Positions 1-7,685 of a stretch of DNA of 23,305 nt are shown in pieces. Made by a program: the position numbers and the translations under genes. Within the stretch, counting starts at the first letter, position 1. Each line of letters opens with the position of its first letter. The notes under the pieces are model-generated. The model had not been told where the DNA came from. It saw only the letters and a list, made by a program, of their open reading frames with translations, and searched no databases. The stretch comes from DYTH01 sp964552725 (GTDB lineage Bacteria > Desulfobacterota > Syntrophia > Syntrophales > UBA5619), in NCBI GenBank assembly GCA_964552725.1, contig CAZKHU010000043.1, positions 1-23,305 of the forward strand, in the 5' to 3' direction.

Positions 1-54
1 GTGTTAGGCACGCCGCCAGCGTTTGTTCTGAGCCAGGATCAAACTCTCCAGTTT
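1..54 (-). rRNA. rrs: 16S ribosomal RNA, 5' end (partial)
   Basis: The reverse complement carries the universal 16S start AGAGTTTGATCCTGGCTCAG (bases 47 to 28), followed by the conserved ACGCTGGCGGCGTGCCTAAC stretch. By alignment to the usual numbering, where the AGAGTTTG element begins at about position 8, the mature 5' end falls near base 54. Only the first ~54 nt are in the window; the gene continues off the left edge. The stretch is too short to place the organism. Confidence 0.96.
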
Positions 55-61
55 TAATCCT

Positions 62-80
62 GAGGGAGATTGCTCTCCCG
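62..80 (-). other. rRNA leader hairpin
   Basis: Bases 64-69 (gggaga) and 74-79 (tctccc) form a perfect 6-bp stem with a 4-base loop just upstream of the mature 16S 5' end. This position is normal for leader structure involved in processing of the pre-16S transcript. The role is inferred; the stem is seen directly. Confidence 0.5.
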
Positions 81-130
81 TTTACTCGATTGTACATAGG
101 ACCCACAAATCATTTTTCCCACTATTCAAT

Positions 131-142
131 TTCCAAAGAACC
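131..142 (-). promoter_or_regulatory. boxA-like antitermination site of the rRNA leader
   Basis: On the minus strand this reads GGTTCTTTGGAA, close to the bacterial boxA consensus (TGCTCTTTAACA). It lies about a dozen bases downstream of the predicted start of the proximal rRNA promoter, where NusB/S10-dependent antitermination sites normally sit. Confidence 0.55.
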
Positions 143-161
143 GTTCCCAAAAGAGTCAGTG

Positions 162-190
162 CTTATACATGAAGTTTTTATGCTTGTCAA
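162..190 (-). promoter_or_regulatory. Proximal rRNA promoter
   Basis: The minus strand shows a perfect -35 TTGACA (190-185), a 17-base spacer and TATAAG (167-162) as -10. The predicted start is near base 155, giving a leader of ~100 nt before mature 16S. It is a strong sigma-70-type promoter by sequence. Confidence 0.75.
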
Positions 191-319
191 GACAAATCTT
201 CGAAGCCTTCAAACAATCTTGCTGCTGCTTTGTAATTGAAGCTCTCCCCCGCACAAAAAAATGCAAGAAAAAAACCCGTTCCCAGCCGCACCGATTCAGT
301 TGTCAACGAACAGAAGGGC

Positions 320-383
320 TTTCTACTCCAGCTCCATTGATGTGTCAAGAAAAAATTTTATTTTTTTTATTTATAATAATTAG
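320..383 (-). promoter_or_regulatory. Distal rRNA promoter with UP element
   Basis: A second minus-strand -35 TTGACA (348-343) is followed at 17 bases by TAGAAA (325-320). Directly upstream of the -35, bases 349-383 are almost pure A/T with long A and T runs, as in an UP element bound by the RNA polymerase alpha subunit. Tandem promoters are typical of rRNA operons. The weak -10 makes this less certain than the proximal promoter. Confidence 0.6.
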
Positions 384-557
384 GCAAAGCATATCAAATA
401 GTTCTGCCCTCATTCCCCTCATGAACTCCTCACGGCTGCTTTTGACATCAGCCGCGCCGCGACTGATAAACTAAACAAATGATAAATAATTATATATATT
501 TGCTGATATAAAACTTTTACCGTTACTATTTTTCCGACAATACAAGGTAACACCTTA
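384..557. other. nadD-rRNA intergenic segment; hairpin, no clear terminator
   Basis: This segment separates the nadD stop from the rRNA promoters. It holds a 9-bp hairpin (447-455 with 459-467, one G-T wobble, 3-base loop) without a T-run, an A/T-rich tract around 480-500, and a weak 5-bp hairpin directly after nadD (544-556). I see no convincing intrinsic terminator, so nadD transcription may read toward the rRNA operon. No supported ORF is present. Confidence 0.4.
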
Positions 558-1226
558 CTATTTATAAAGCCCGTTCCTCTCAATATAATGACGGACATCC
601 TCTGGTACCAGATAGCGAATGTCCCTTCCCTCTTTTGCCCTGCTCCTGACGTTGCTGGAGGCTATATCAAGAAAAGTGACTTCGCGAAAATAGATCATCC
701 GTCCTGTCGGTCCACGAAATCCGTCTGCGGCATCCTCGCGGATGAACCGCGCTGCAAATTCCTCCCCCAGTATTTCTCCAAGCCCCTTGTTTACATATCC
801 GGGTCTTGTCATGACGGCAAAGTGGCACAAAAGCAGAAGCCTTTCCCAATCCTTCCATGTTGTTATCGCGTGAAATGCGTCCTGCCCCACAATGAAGTAA
901 AGTTCTATGTTATCAAGCCGATATTTGTCCAGTATATACTCCACCGTCTCCACCGAGTAAGATAGCCCGTCGCGGGTCTTTTCCACATCGGAAAAAGAAA
1001 AAACCGGATTGCCGTCTATTGCCAGGCGGATCATCTGCTCGCGATGGAAGAATGATGTAATTGCGGCTTCCAGCTTATGCGGCGGCCGGGACGCCGGCAC
1101 AAAGATGATCCTGTTCAGACCAAAAATCTCCAGCATCTCGGCGGCGCACCGCAAATGACCGAGATGAACCGGATCGAAAGTCCCCCCGAATAACCCCCAT
1201 TTCCGAACATTACCCGCTTCTTTCAT
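558..1226 (-). CDS. nadD: Nicotinate-nucleotide adenylyltransferase
   Basis: NadD transfers AMP from ATP to nicotinate mononucleotide, giving nicotinic acid adenine dinucleotide (NaAD), the precursor of NAD in the cytoplasm. The 222-aa product has the nucleotidyltransferase signature GGTFDPVHLGH at residues 14-24 and the C-terminal SSNVR element (ISSTxIR-type) followed by the usual YLVP..V..YI ending. The length fits the family. The ATG overlaps the proA stop as ATGA (1223-1226), indicating translational coupling. In many proteobacteria rsfS follows nadD; here an rRNA operon follows instead. NaAD is also the substrate of LarB, encoded later in this window; that link is inference. Confidence 0.95.
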   Translation of the reverse strand: MKEAGNVRKWGLFGGTFDPVHLGHLRCAAEMLEIFGLNRIIFVPASRPPHKLEAAITSFFHREQMIRLAIDGNPVFSFSDVEKTRDGLSYSVETVEYILDKYRLDNIELYFIVGQDAFHAITTWKDWERLLLLCHFAVMTRPGYVNKGLGEILGEEFAARFIREDAADGFRGPTGRMIYFREVTFLDIASSNVRSRAKEGRDIRYLVPEDVRHYIERNGLYK

Positions 1227-2482
1227 GCTCTCACCTGTCCGTTTCCGTAAATTATGAATTTGGCCGTCGTCAGCTCTTCAAGTCCCATAGGCCCAAAAGC
1301 GTGGAGCTTGGTGGTGCTGATGCCTATTTCCGCCCCCAACCCCAGTTCAAAGCCATCGTTGAATCGCGTTGAGGCATTGACAAGCACTGCGGAGGAATTT
1401 ACCTCCTGGATGAAGCGTTGCGCCCGGCCATAGTTTTCGGTTATTATGGCCTCAGTATGCAGAGAACCGTATTTCTCGATATGGGCGATTGCGGCATCGA
1501 GATCGTCGACTACCCGAATTGCCAGAATCAGATCGAGATATTCCCGCCGCCAGTCGTCATCGGTGGCGACCTCCGCTTCCGAAAGAATTTCTCTTGTTTT
1601 CTCGCATCCCCGCAAGGTTACCCTCGCTACCCGGAGCTGTTCGGCGGCAAGCGGCAGAAATCTGCGTGCAATTTTTTCATTCACCAGCAGTGTTTCCAGC
1701 GCATTGCAAACTCCGGGCCTCTGCGCCTTGGCATTGATGATGATCCTGACTGCCATATCCATATCGGCATCCTCGTCAACATAAACGTGGCAAACTCCCT
1801 TGTAATGCTTGATCACGGGAATCCTGGAATCCCTCACCACCGCCCGTATCAGCTCCTCTCCGCCCCGGGGAATGATCACGTCAATAAACTCCTCGAGCTG
1901 CAACATCTCATAAACCGCCTCTCGGTCGGTCATCGGCACAACCTGAACTGAGCTCTCCGGGAGGGAGAATTTTTCAAGAACTTCATCAATGATTTTCGCG
2001 AACGCCAAATTGGAGTTTATCGCCTCGGAACCCCCGCGAAGGATTGCGGCATTCCCCGACTTGAGGCAAAGGGCAGCCGCATCCACGGTTACGTTTGGCC
2101 GTGACTCATATATCATCCCGACAACCCCAAGAGGAATCCTCATTTTACCGACAAGCAGCCCGTTCGGCCGCCGCGCCATAGACAAGACATTGCCTATCGG
2201 ATCCGGGAGAGCGGCAACCGCCAGAATTCCTTTGGCAATCCCCGCCAAAGAAGCGTCCGAAAGCGTCAACCGCTCCAACATTGCCGGTGAAAGACCAATA
2301 CTCCGCGAATAAGACAAATCCTTTTCATTTTCGCTTCTCAGAAAATCGGCATTTTGCAAGATGGATTCAGCCAATGCTGCGAGCAAGCCATTTTTCACAT
2401 CGGTGGGCGTTTTAGCCAACAAGAGCGCAGCCTGTCTCGCTTTTCGCCCCATATTTTCCATCTTTATCCTTATTTCCGTCAT
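1223..2482 (-). CDS. proA: Gamma-glutamyl phosphate reductase
   Basis: ProA reduces gamma-glutamyl phosphate to glutamate semialdehyde with NADPH, the second step of proline synthesis. The 419-aa protein is full length and has the aldehyde dehydrogenase fold signatures: the IPLGVVGMIYESRPN segment (residues 116-130), the AILRGGSEA loop near 146-154, and the QRPGVCNALETLLVN active-site segment with catalytic Cys259. A GAGGTG Shine-Dalgarno lies 6 bases upstream of the ATG. The gene overlaps nadD by 4 bases. The usual partner proB (glutamate 5-kinase) is not adjacent upstream, so it must lie elsewhere or be missing. Confidence 0.96.
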   Translation of the reverse strand: MTEIRIKMENMGRKARQAALLLAKTPTDVKNGLLAALAESILQNADFLRSENEKDLSYSRSIGLSPAMLERLTLSDASLAGIAKGILAVAALPDPIGNVLSMARRPNGLLVGKMRIPLGVVGMIYESRPNVTVDAAALCLKSGNAAILRGGSEAINSNLAFAKIIDEVLEKFSLPESSVQVVPMTDREAVYEMLQLEEFIDVIIPRGGEELIRAVVRDSRIPVIKHYKGVCHVYVDEDADMDMAVRIIINAKAQRPGVCNALETLLVNEKIARRFLPLAAEQLRVARVTLRGCEKTREILSEAEVATDDDWRREYLDLILAIRVVDDLDAAIAHIEKYGSLHTEAIITENYGRAQRFIQEVNSSAVLVNASTRFNDGFELGLGAEIGISTTKLHAFGPMGLEELTTAKFIIYGNGQVRA

Positions 2483-2505
2483 TATTCACCTCAAAACCGC
2501 AAGCT

Positions 2506-2622
2506 CTAACCCTTTGCGGCCATCTTGCCCTTCTGCTGAAAATCACCGTGCCCATATGCGGATGCAACGGTGCCCATCCTTGATCCGCCGAAGATTGCGG
2601 CGGCAAACCAAAGACTCTCCAT
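2506..2622 (-). CDS. Possible 38-aa small protein upstream of proA
   Basis: An ATG-to-TAG frame runs from 2622 to 2506, 23 bases before proA on the same strand. The product starts MESLWFAAAIFGGSRMGTVA and ends with a basic QQKGKMAAKG tail, so it has a short hydrophobic N-terminal stretch. It lies between the predicted proA promoter and proA. I do not recognise it. There is no good Shine-Dalgarno before the ATG, and short open frames are common by chance, so support is weak. It could be a leader peptide or a remnant. Confidence 0.25.
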   Translation of the reverse strand: MESLWFAAAIFGGSRMGTVASAYGHGDFQQKGKMAAKG

Positions 2623-2629
2623 ATTGACG

Positions 2630-2657
2630 TTGACAACGAATATTGCCATCATATAAA
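2630..2657 (+). promoter_or_regulatory. Candidate promoter for the patatin-rSAM-GNAT genes
   Basis: A perfect -35 TTGACA (2630-2635), a 16-base spacer and TATAAA (2652-2657) point toward the plus-strand genes starting at 2811, giving a leader of ~145 nt. It lies close to the divergent proA promoter. Confidence 0.5.
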
Positions 2658-2687
2658 AGGCCTTATTTACAATGCTAAAACAAGTAT

Positions 2688-2716
2688 AATTTACAAGACG
2701 CCGCCCATGGTGTCAA
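2688..2716 (-). promoter_or_regulatory. Candidate promoter for proA-nadD
   Basis: On the minus strand TTGACA (2716-2711) is followed at 17 bases by TAAATT (2693-2688). The predicted start near 2681 leaves a ~200-nt leader that contains the 38-codon ORF. The -35 is perfect and the -10 matches 4 of 6 positions. Confidence 0.5.
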
Positions 2717-2810
2717 GTTTATTTACAATTTTTAGATTAACGAAAAGCACCGGCGGCGGACGTTTGGCATAATTTGATAAAAGTAGTAAAATCGGCAGGA
2801 TACAAGAAAA

Positions 2811-3881
2811 ATGAGCACGAATATAAGGGTCAAGGCAGGCAGACAGGCATACGAAATTATCCGCGCCGGCGGCTTTAGTCTGGACAAAATAGCAACCTAT
2901 TTCGGTCCCGCGGGAGGTCCCCGCTGGCTGGTCGCAAGCGGCTTTGATCAGACATTGATCAAGGAGCAATCGCTGGGCCGCGACAACCCGGTCTGGCTGG
3001 TGGGCGCTTCCGCCGGGGCATGGCGATTCGCGGCATGGCTCCAGCCGGAAGCGGAGAAGAGTTATGCAGCCCTTATGGAAGCTTACATAACTGCAATCTA
3101 CGAGAGAAAGGACAATCCCCGGACGATCCTTCAGTCGCTGACAGCAATCGTTGACAGCTATATTGAAGACGACGGCCTGCCGTTCGCCCTTTCCAATAAA
3201 AGGTATCGACTGGCGATCCTGACAACAAGGATGAAAAATCTTGCCGCCTCTGACAATGTCCTGTTGCAGAAATTTGGCTTCCTCGCAATATTTCTGGCAA
3301 ACGCCGTCAGCCCGCCGCTCCTGCGCCGGTTTGCGGAACGGGTTGTCTTTTATTACGGCGCCAGACCCCCGGATTTCTGCCTGCAAAAGGAATTTAAGGG
3401 CCGTTTTTCGCCGTTAAACGAGGCAAATTTCAAATCCGCCGTCATTGCCTCCGGCGCCATACCCCTTGTCGTTGCCGGTGTCCGGGACATATTCGGCGCC
3501 CCCGACGGCGTTTACCGCGACGGCGGCCTGATGGATTACAATATAAACCAGGATTACCGCACTAAAAATGGAGGGCTGACGCTGTTCTTCCATCACCAGG
3601 AAAGGATCATCCCGGGCTGGATGGACAAGGGGTTCAAAAAAAGACGTCCGCCGGCTGATTTTCTTGACCATGTGGTAATGGTTTGTCCGCCGGAAACATT
3701 TATACAAAAGCTCCCCGCCGGCAGGATACCTGACCGCAGTGATTTTGACACCTTCATGGATGCCCCTCAAACGAGAATCGCGAACTGGAAAAAAACAACG
3801 GAGTTGTCGGCGTCGCTGGGCGAAGAATTTCTGGAGCTGATAGAAAGCAACAAACTGCGGGACTTAGTTGAAATACTCTGA
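2811..3881 (+). CDS. Patatin-like phospholipase/acyl hydrolase
   Basis: The 356-aa protein belongs to the patatin family, whose members cleave acyl chains from lipids with a Ser-Asp dyad. Visible elements are the glycine-rich oxyanion-hole segment GPAGGPRW (residues 32-39), the nucleophile elbow GASAG with Ser67 (65-69), and the DGG motif with Asp237 (YRDGG). No signal peptide or membrane segment is evident, so it is probably cytoplasmic or peripheral. A weak AGGA lies upstream of the ATG. It is followed after 60 bases by the radical SAM gene on the same strand. The natural substrate cannot be read from the sequence. Confidence 0.85.
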   Translation: MSTNIRVKAGRQAYEIIRAGGFSLDKIATYFGPAGGPRWLVASGFDQTLIKEQSLGRDNPVWLVGASAGAWRFAAWLQPEAEKSYAALMEAYITAIYERKDNPRTILQSLTAIVDSYIEDDGLPFALSNKRYRLAILTTRMKNLAASDNVLLQKFGFLAIFLANAVSPPLLRRFAERVVFYYGARPPDFCLQKEFKGRFSPLNEANFKSAVIASGAIPLVVAGVRDIFGAPDGVYRDGGLMDYNINQDYRTKNGGLTLFFHHQERIIPGWMDKGFKKRRPPADFLDHVVMVCPPETFIQKLPAGRIPDRSDFDTFMDAPQTRIANWKKTTELSASLGEEFLELIESNKLRDLVEIL

Positions 3882-3941
3882 TAATGCCCGCAATCGCCTA
3901 TTCATCTGCCGAGAAACGTTTCAGTTGCGCATAGGGAAATA

Positions 3942-4916
3942 ATGAACTGTCACGATGTCGAGAAGAATATTGATACCCTGAAAAGTATCCTCCACAGCTG
4001 CGAACTATGCCCGCGGATGTGCCACGCCGACAGGATCGCCGGAGAAAGAGGTTTCTGCAACCTCGCCGGCGGGATGCTGATAAGCGCCCGGTTGCCTCAT
4101 CACGGCGAAGAACCTCCCCTTTCCGGAGAGAGAGGCGCGGGAACCATTTTTTTTTCCTCCTGCAATCTCCAATGCAGTTACTGCCAGAATTACCAGATCA
4201 GCCACGCCCCCGCCGGACAGCCGGTCTCCGCAGATGCACTCGCCGATATCATGCTTGAGTTGCAAGCCGCCGGTTGTCACAACATAGAACCGGTCACTCC
4301 GACGCCTCACCTGCCGGGAATAATGGAGGCGCTCTTCATGGCCAGAAAGAGAGGGCTTCATCTGCCGCTTGTCTTCAACTGCGGGGGATATGAAAGAAGA
4401 GAAATTATAATCCTCCTTAAAGGACAAGTGGAAATTTATCTTCCCGATTTCAAGTACGGCAGCGCCGAAACGGCGAAAAACCTGTCCGGGGTCGCCGACT
4501 ATCCTGAACGGGCTGCCGAATCACTCAAAGAGATGGTGCGGCAGGTTGGCGATTCCCTGTCGCTTGATGAGCAGGGGATTGCAGCAGGGGGAATTATTGT
4601 CCGCCACCTTGTCCTCCCCGGCTGTGTCGATAACAGCCTTGAAGCCTTGAAAACGATCCGGACCGTATCGCCGTTCATTCCGCTCAGCATTATGTCGCAA
4701 TACACCCCTGTTATGGACACGAAGCTTCGCTTGCGGGCCACCGGGGATCATCCGCTTCTTTCCCGGAGGATAACGAAAAAGGAGTATGAACAAGTAGTAA
4801 ACGCCGCCCTCGATATGGGTTTTGAGGAAATTTACACACAGGATGTCGATGACCGGGCCTTGAACCCGGATTTCAACAGCAAAACCCCGTTTGACTGGGA
4901 TGCAGCAGGCGCCTGA
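3942..4916 (+). CDS. PflX-type radical SAM protein (COG1313)
   Basis: The 324-aa protein has a radical SAM CxxxCxxC motif (Cys74, Cys78, Cys81, followed by QNYQIS) that would bind the [4Fe-4S] cluster cleaving S-adenosylmethionine. An N-terminal set of cysteines (Cys20, Cys23, Cys27, Cys39) and the HHGEEPPLSGERGAGTIFFS stretch are typical of the COG1313 branch annotated as a putative pyruvate-formate-lyase-activating enzyme homologue. No glycyl radical enzyme gene is in the window, so the substrate is unknown. It sits between the patatin and GNAT genes with gaps of ~50-60 bases, suggesting one operon. AGGGA precedes the start. The family assignment is firmer than any function. Confidence 0.88.
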   Translation: MNCHDVEKNIDTLKSILHSCELCPRMCHADRIAGERGFCNLAGGMLISARLPHHGEEPPLSGERGAGTIFFSSCNLQCSYCQNYQISHAPAGQPVSADALADIMLELQAAGCHNIEPVTPTPHLPGIMEALFMARKRGLHLPLVFNCGGYERREIIILLKGQVEIYLPDFKYGSAETAKNLSGVADYPERAAESLKEMVRQVGDSLSLDEQGIAAGGIIVRHLVLPGCVDNSLEALKTIRTVSPFIPLSIMSQYTPVMDTKLRLRATGDHPLLSRRITKKEYEQVVNAALDMGFEEIYTQDVDDRALNPDFNSKTPFDWDAAGA

Positions 4917-4969
4917 CTTCTTGGATCACGGGGCAAATGCCGATGAAAAAATAAAGAGAAAGGAACGAT

Positions 4970-5461
4970 ATGGAAAAACTCGTTGCCGGATATTACCCCG
5001 GCACAATCGGAAGAATAGCTGAAATGCATGGCGCCTATTACCATCGCCACTGGGAATTCGGCCTCTTTTTCGAGATCAAGGTCGCAACTGAACTTTCCCA
5101 ATTCATGAACCGTTTTGAAGAAGGGCGAGACGGACTATGGACTATCCGGAATGGGGAACAAACAGCGGGGGCAATCGCCATTGACGGGATAAAAGGAAAC
5201 GAAAGCGAAGGCGCACACCTGCGCTGGTTCATTATCGATCCCCAATTGCAGGGGCGGGGATGGGGAAGACGTCTTTTAAACGAGGCTGTTTCTTTTTGCG
5301 ACGTCAAAGGCTACCGGAAGATTTACCTCTGGACATTTCAAGGCCTTTCCTCAGCCCGTTATTTATATGAAGCAGCCGGTTTCCAACTTGTTTTCCAGAA
5401 GGATGGAGAGCAGTGGGGAACAAAGGTGACGGAGCAACTCTTCGAACGATTCGCTAAATGA
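4970..5461 (+). CDS. GNAT-family N-acetyltransferase
   Basis: The 163-aa protein has the GNAT acetyl-CoA-binding motif A (IDPQLQGRGWGRRLL, around residues 85-99) and the later LYEAAGF element (motif B region) before a typical C-terminal strand. It should transfer an acyl group from acyl-CoA to a small molecule or protein amine. The acceptor is unknown. AAAGGAA lies about 6 bases before the ATG. It is the last of three closely spaced plus-strand genes; the next gene has its own promoter. Confidence 0.85.
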   Translation: MEKLVAGYYPGTIGRIAEMHGAYYHRHWEFGLFFEIKVATELSQFMNRFEEGRDGLWTIRNGEQTAGAIAIDGIKGNESEGAHLRWFIIDPQLQGRGWGRRLLNEAVSFCDVKGYRKIYLWTFQGLSSARYLYEAAGFQLVFQKDGEQWGTKVTEQLFERFAK

Positions 5462-5512
5462 AACATCCAGATCGGCAAGTCAGGGAAAACAAGGGGAAAT
5501 AAAAAATAAAAC

Positions 5513-5542
5513 TTGACATTGCCTTTTGAGATAGCCTATAGA
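5513..5542 (+). promoter_or_regulatory. Promoter of the cold-shock gene
   Basis: TTGACA (5513-5518), an 18-base spacer and TATAGA (5537-5542) form a good sigma-70-type promoter. The start would be near 5549, giving a ~158-nt 5' leader before the cold-shock gene, a leader length typical of cspA-type mRNAs whose structure responds to temperature. Confidence 0.6.
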
Positions 5543-5706
5543 CGCGCCGCATCGCGCTTCTTTAAATGGAAGTCGGCGCAGGAGTTGGATACAGACATTT
5601 TGCAGTGCAGTACCGGACGTGTTGTCCAGGGGTTTTTCGCCCCTTTGTTGCTTTTGCGAGCATGTTCATCCGACTTGAATAATTTTACGAAAGGAGGATG
5701 CACAGC

Positions 5707-5907
5707 ATGTCAGAAGGAACAGTAAAGTGGTTCAATGAGCAGAAGGGCTTCGGTTTCATAGAGGACTCCGAAGGCGGCGATGTTTTCGTTCACTACAGCG
5801 CCATTAAATCGAGTGGTTTCAAAACGCTGGCTGAGGGTCAGCGCGTTAGTTTCGAAGTAACCAAGGGCAAAAAAGGCCCGGCCGCAGAAAATGTAATGGT
5901 GCTGTAA
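5707..5907 (+). CDS. Cold-shock protein (CspA family)
   Basis: This is a 66-aa single cold-shock domain protein that binds single-stranded RNA or DNA and acts as an RNA chaperone. Both RNA-binding motifs are intact: KGFGFI (RNP1) and DVFVHY (RNP2). An ATG at 5698 directly abuts AAAGGAGG and cannot be used well. The ATG at 5707 has that Shine-Dalgarno 8 bases upstream and gives the usual SEGTVKWFN start, so I chose it. The gene is monocistronic: its own promoter and long leader precede it, and a strong terminator follows within 15 bases. Confidence 0.95.
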   Translation: MSEGTVKWFNEQKGFGFIEDSEGGDVFVHYSAIKSSGFKTLAEGQRVSFEVTKGKKGPAAENVMVL

Positions 5908-5919
5908 GGATTGCCATTA

Positions 5920-5959
5920 GAGGCCCGTCGGCGTTTTAAAGCGCCGGCGGGCCTTTTTG
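5920..5959 (+). terminator. Intrinsic terminator after the cold-shock gene
   Basis: Arms 5921-5933 and 5942-5954 form a GC-rich stem of about 13 bp around an A/T loop, followed by TTTTT. It sits just past the cold-shock stop codon. Confidence 0.9.
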
Positions 5960-6176
5960 TTGTTACCCCCTGATCAGACAAATCAATCATCTCAATTCCT
6001 CTTGACTAACCATAGTCGGCGGTGTTAACAGTTTCGCCGATCAAGCTCGATAGACGTTTCCGATAAGCAGTTGAGGCGCCCATCGCCATTATCCCGGACA
6101 ACCGGGACGGATGGCCGGGATTTTCATAATATACCAGCTCAAGGAAACCCACAGTCAAGAAAAAAGGAGATGAATA
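5960..6176. other. Leader upstream of the Memo-AMMECR1 gene
   Basis: No ORF is supported here. It contains a small inverted repeat (GACTA, 4 bases, TAGTC; 6004-6017) overlapping a TTGACT that could be a -35, though no good -10 is found. A second hairpin (TCCCGG, 4 bases, CCGGGA) lies near 6093-6108. AAGGAG followed by 7 bases precedes the ATG at 6177. A promoter is expected somewhere here because a strong terminator precedes, but I cannot fix it. Confidence 0.35.
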
Positions 6177-7685
6177 ATGGACATTCTGAAATTCGGGATT
6201 CCACTCTTGACAATCGGCGCCGTTTCATCGGGTATGGAAGACGGAGAGATTCGCCCCCCCGCCGTGGCCGGTCAATTCTATCCTGAGACTGCAGACGTTC
6301 TGCAGCTTGCCGTAGAAAAATTCCTGGAAGACGCCCTGCCCCCGCAGGGGACAGACCCCCTTGCCATCGTCGTCCCGCACGCGGGATACGTCTACTCGGG
6401 GCAGATATGCGCCGACGGCTGGAATCAAACGCGCAACGAAAACTACGACATTATAGTCCTGCTGGGAACCAACCACACAACGCCCCATTTGCAGAAAATA
6501 GCGCTTTACCCGGGAAGCGGGTTCCGGACGCCCCTGGGAACGGCTTTTATCGACAGGGAACTTACCTCTGAATTACTCTCCCTCTCCCCCGATTGCATCA
6601 TGGATAAAAACCCCCACCAGCGGGAACACTCCATCGAGGTTCAACTGCCCTTCGCCCAAACACTTTTTCCGAAGGCGAAATTCATCGCCGCCATCGTCGG
6701 CCAGACGGACATTGCCCGCTGCACCCGGTTCGGGGAGACCCTTGCCTCTGTTCTCAGGAAAAGGCACGGCCTGATCGTCGCCAGCTCCGACCTCTCACAC
6801 TATCCGCCGGCGGATGACGCTGAAAAGATCGACATGAAAACGCTTGCGGCTATTGCAACTCTTGCTCCGGAGAGGTTGCGGGCGGCAACCGGGTCGGGAT
6901 CAGCCCTTCATATCCACAATCTGTCAACCTGTGCCTGCGGCGAAGCTCCAGTCATGGCGGCAATGGCCGCCGCCAGAGAGATGGGGGCAACAGAAGGCAA
7001 AATTATCAGCTATGCCCATTCGGGAAATATCCCGATCGGCGAACGAGACCGCGTCGTCGGATACGGGGCTGTTCTGATGGCCGCCGGATATGAGAACCGC
7101 AATGCAACAGTCTCCGGAGTTGAGCTGAATGATGAATTTATTTCTCCTTCTGACCGCAAATATCTGCTTTCACTGGCAAGGGAAACGATTAATCGTTACC
7201 TGACAATCAAAATGACGCCGCTGCCGAGGCCATCCCCACCTCTGCGGCATGCGCGGCACGGCGTTTTTGTGACCCTCAAGAAACGCCGCAACCTGCGCGG
7301 CTGCATCGGCCGAATGACTCCGGATCGACCTCTTGCCGAGCTTGTGGGCGCCGTCGCTCTGGAGTCAGCACTCGAGGATCCCCGCTTCAATCCGGTAACC
7401 CTCCGCGAACTCCCCGACCTGGAAATCGAGATTTCCGTCCTGACCCCGATGAAAAGGGTTTCCGGACCTGCCGATATCGTTGCAGGAAGAGACGGGGTAA
7501 TGCTGCAGAAGGGGGGAAGGGCGGCCGTCTTTCTCCCCCAGGTAGCCACAGAACAGGGATGGAACCGGGAGGAAATGCTCGATCACCTCAGCATGAAGGC
7601 AGGTCTGCCGGCAGACGCCTGGAGGAGCGACACGGTTTTTTCGACATTTCAGGCGATTGTGTTCAGTGAAAACGAAGTTCAATGA
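6177..7685 (+). CDS. Memo-AMMECR1 fusion protein (AmmeMemoRadiSam B-A type)
   Basis: The 502-aa protein joins two domains. Residues ~27-303 are a Memo domain, related to extradiol dioxygenases, with the expected metal and active-site residues: His68 (PHAGYVYSG), His100 (GTNHTT), Asp205 and His208 (SSDLSHY) and a Cys near 252-254 (TCACGEAP). Residues ~320-500 are an AMMECR1 domain with the signature LRGCIG (373-378), LEIEISVLTP (415-424) and FLPQVATEQGW. Memo and AMMECR1 proteins co-occur with a radical SAM enzyme in the predicted AmmeMemoRadiSam system, whose chemistry is unknown. AAGGAG sits 7 bases before this ATG; the inner Met20 lacks one. It overlaps the next gene as ATGA. Confidence 0.92.
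   Translation: MDILKFGIPLLTIGAVSSGMEDGEIRPPAVAGQFYPETADVLQLAVEKFLEDALPPQGTDPLAIVVPHAGYVYSGQICADGWNQTRNENYDIIVLLGTNHTTPHLQKIALYPGSGFRTPLGTAFIDRELTSELLSLSPDCIMDKNPHQREHSIEVQLPFAQTLFPKAKFIAAIVGQTDIARCTRFGETLASVLRKRHGLIVASSDLSHYPPADDAEKIDMKTLAAIATLAPERLRAATGSGSALHIHNLSTCACGEAPVMAAMAAAREMGATEGKIISYAHSGNIPIGERDRVVGYGAVLMAAGYENRNATVSGVELNDEFISPSDRKYLLSLARETINRYLTIKMTPLPRPSPPLRHARHGVFVTLKKRRNLRGCIGRMTPDRPLAELVGAVALESALEDPRFNPVTLRELPDLEIEISVLTPMKRVSGPADIVAGRDGVMLQKGGRAAVFLPQVATEQGWNREEMLDHLSMKAGLPADAWRSDTVFSTFQAIVFSENEVQ

Noticed and set aside
169..474. A 101-aa plus-strand frame in the rRNA upstream region
   Set aside because: It runs through the rRNA promoters and UP element, is Cys/Phe/Ser-rich without a domain, and has no Shine-Dalgarno.
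2691..3386. A 231-aa minus-strand frame opposite the patatin gene
   Set aside because: It is antisense to the catalytic Ser region of an intact patatin-family gene and has no recognisable domain.
3942..4916. Assigning the radical SAM protein as the canonical AmmeMemoRadiSam enzyme
   Set aside because: The HHGEEPPLSG...GTIFFSSCN stretch matches the COG1313/PflX branch, not the canonical system radical SAM group, and it is not adjacent to the Memo-AMMECR1 gene.
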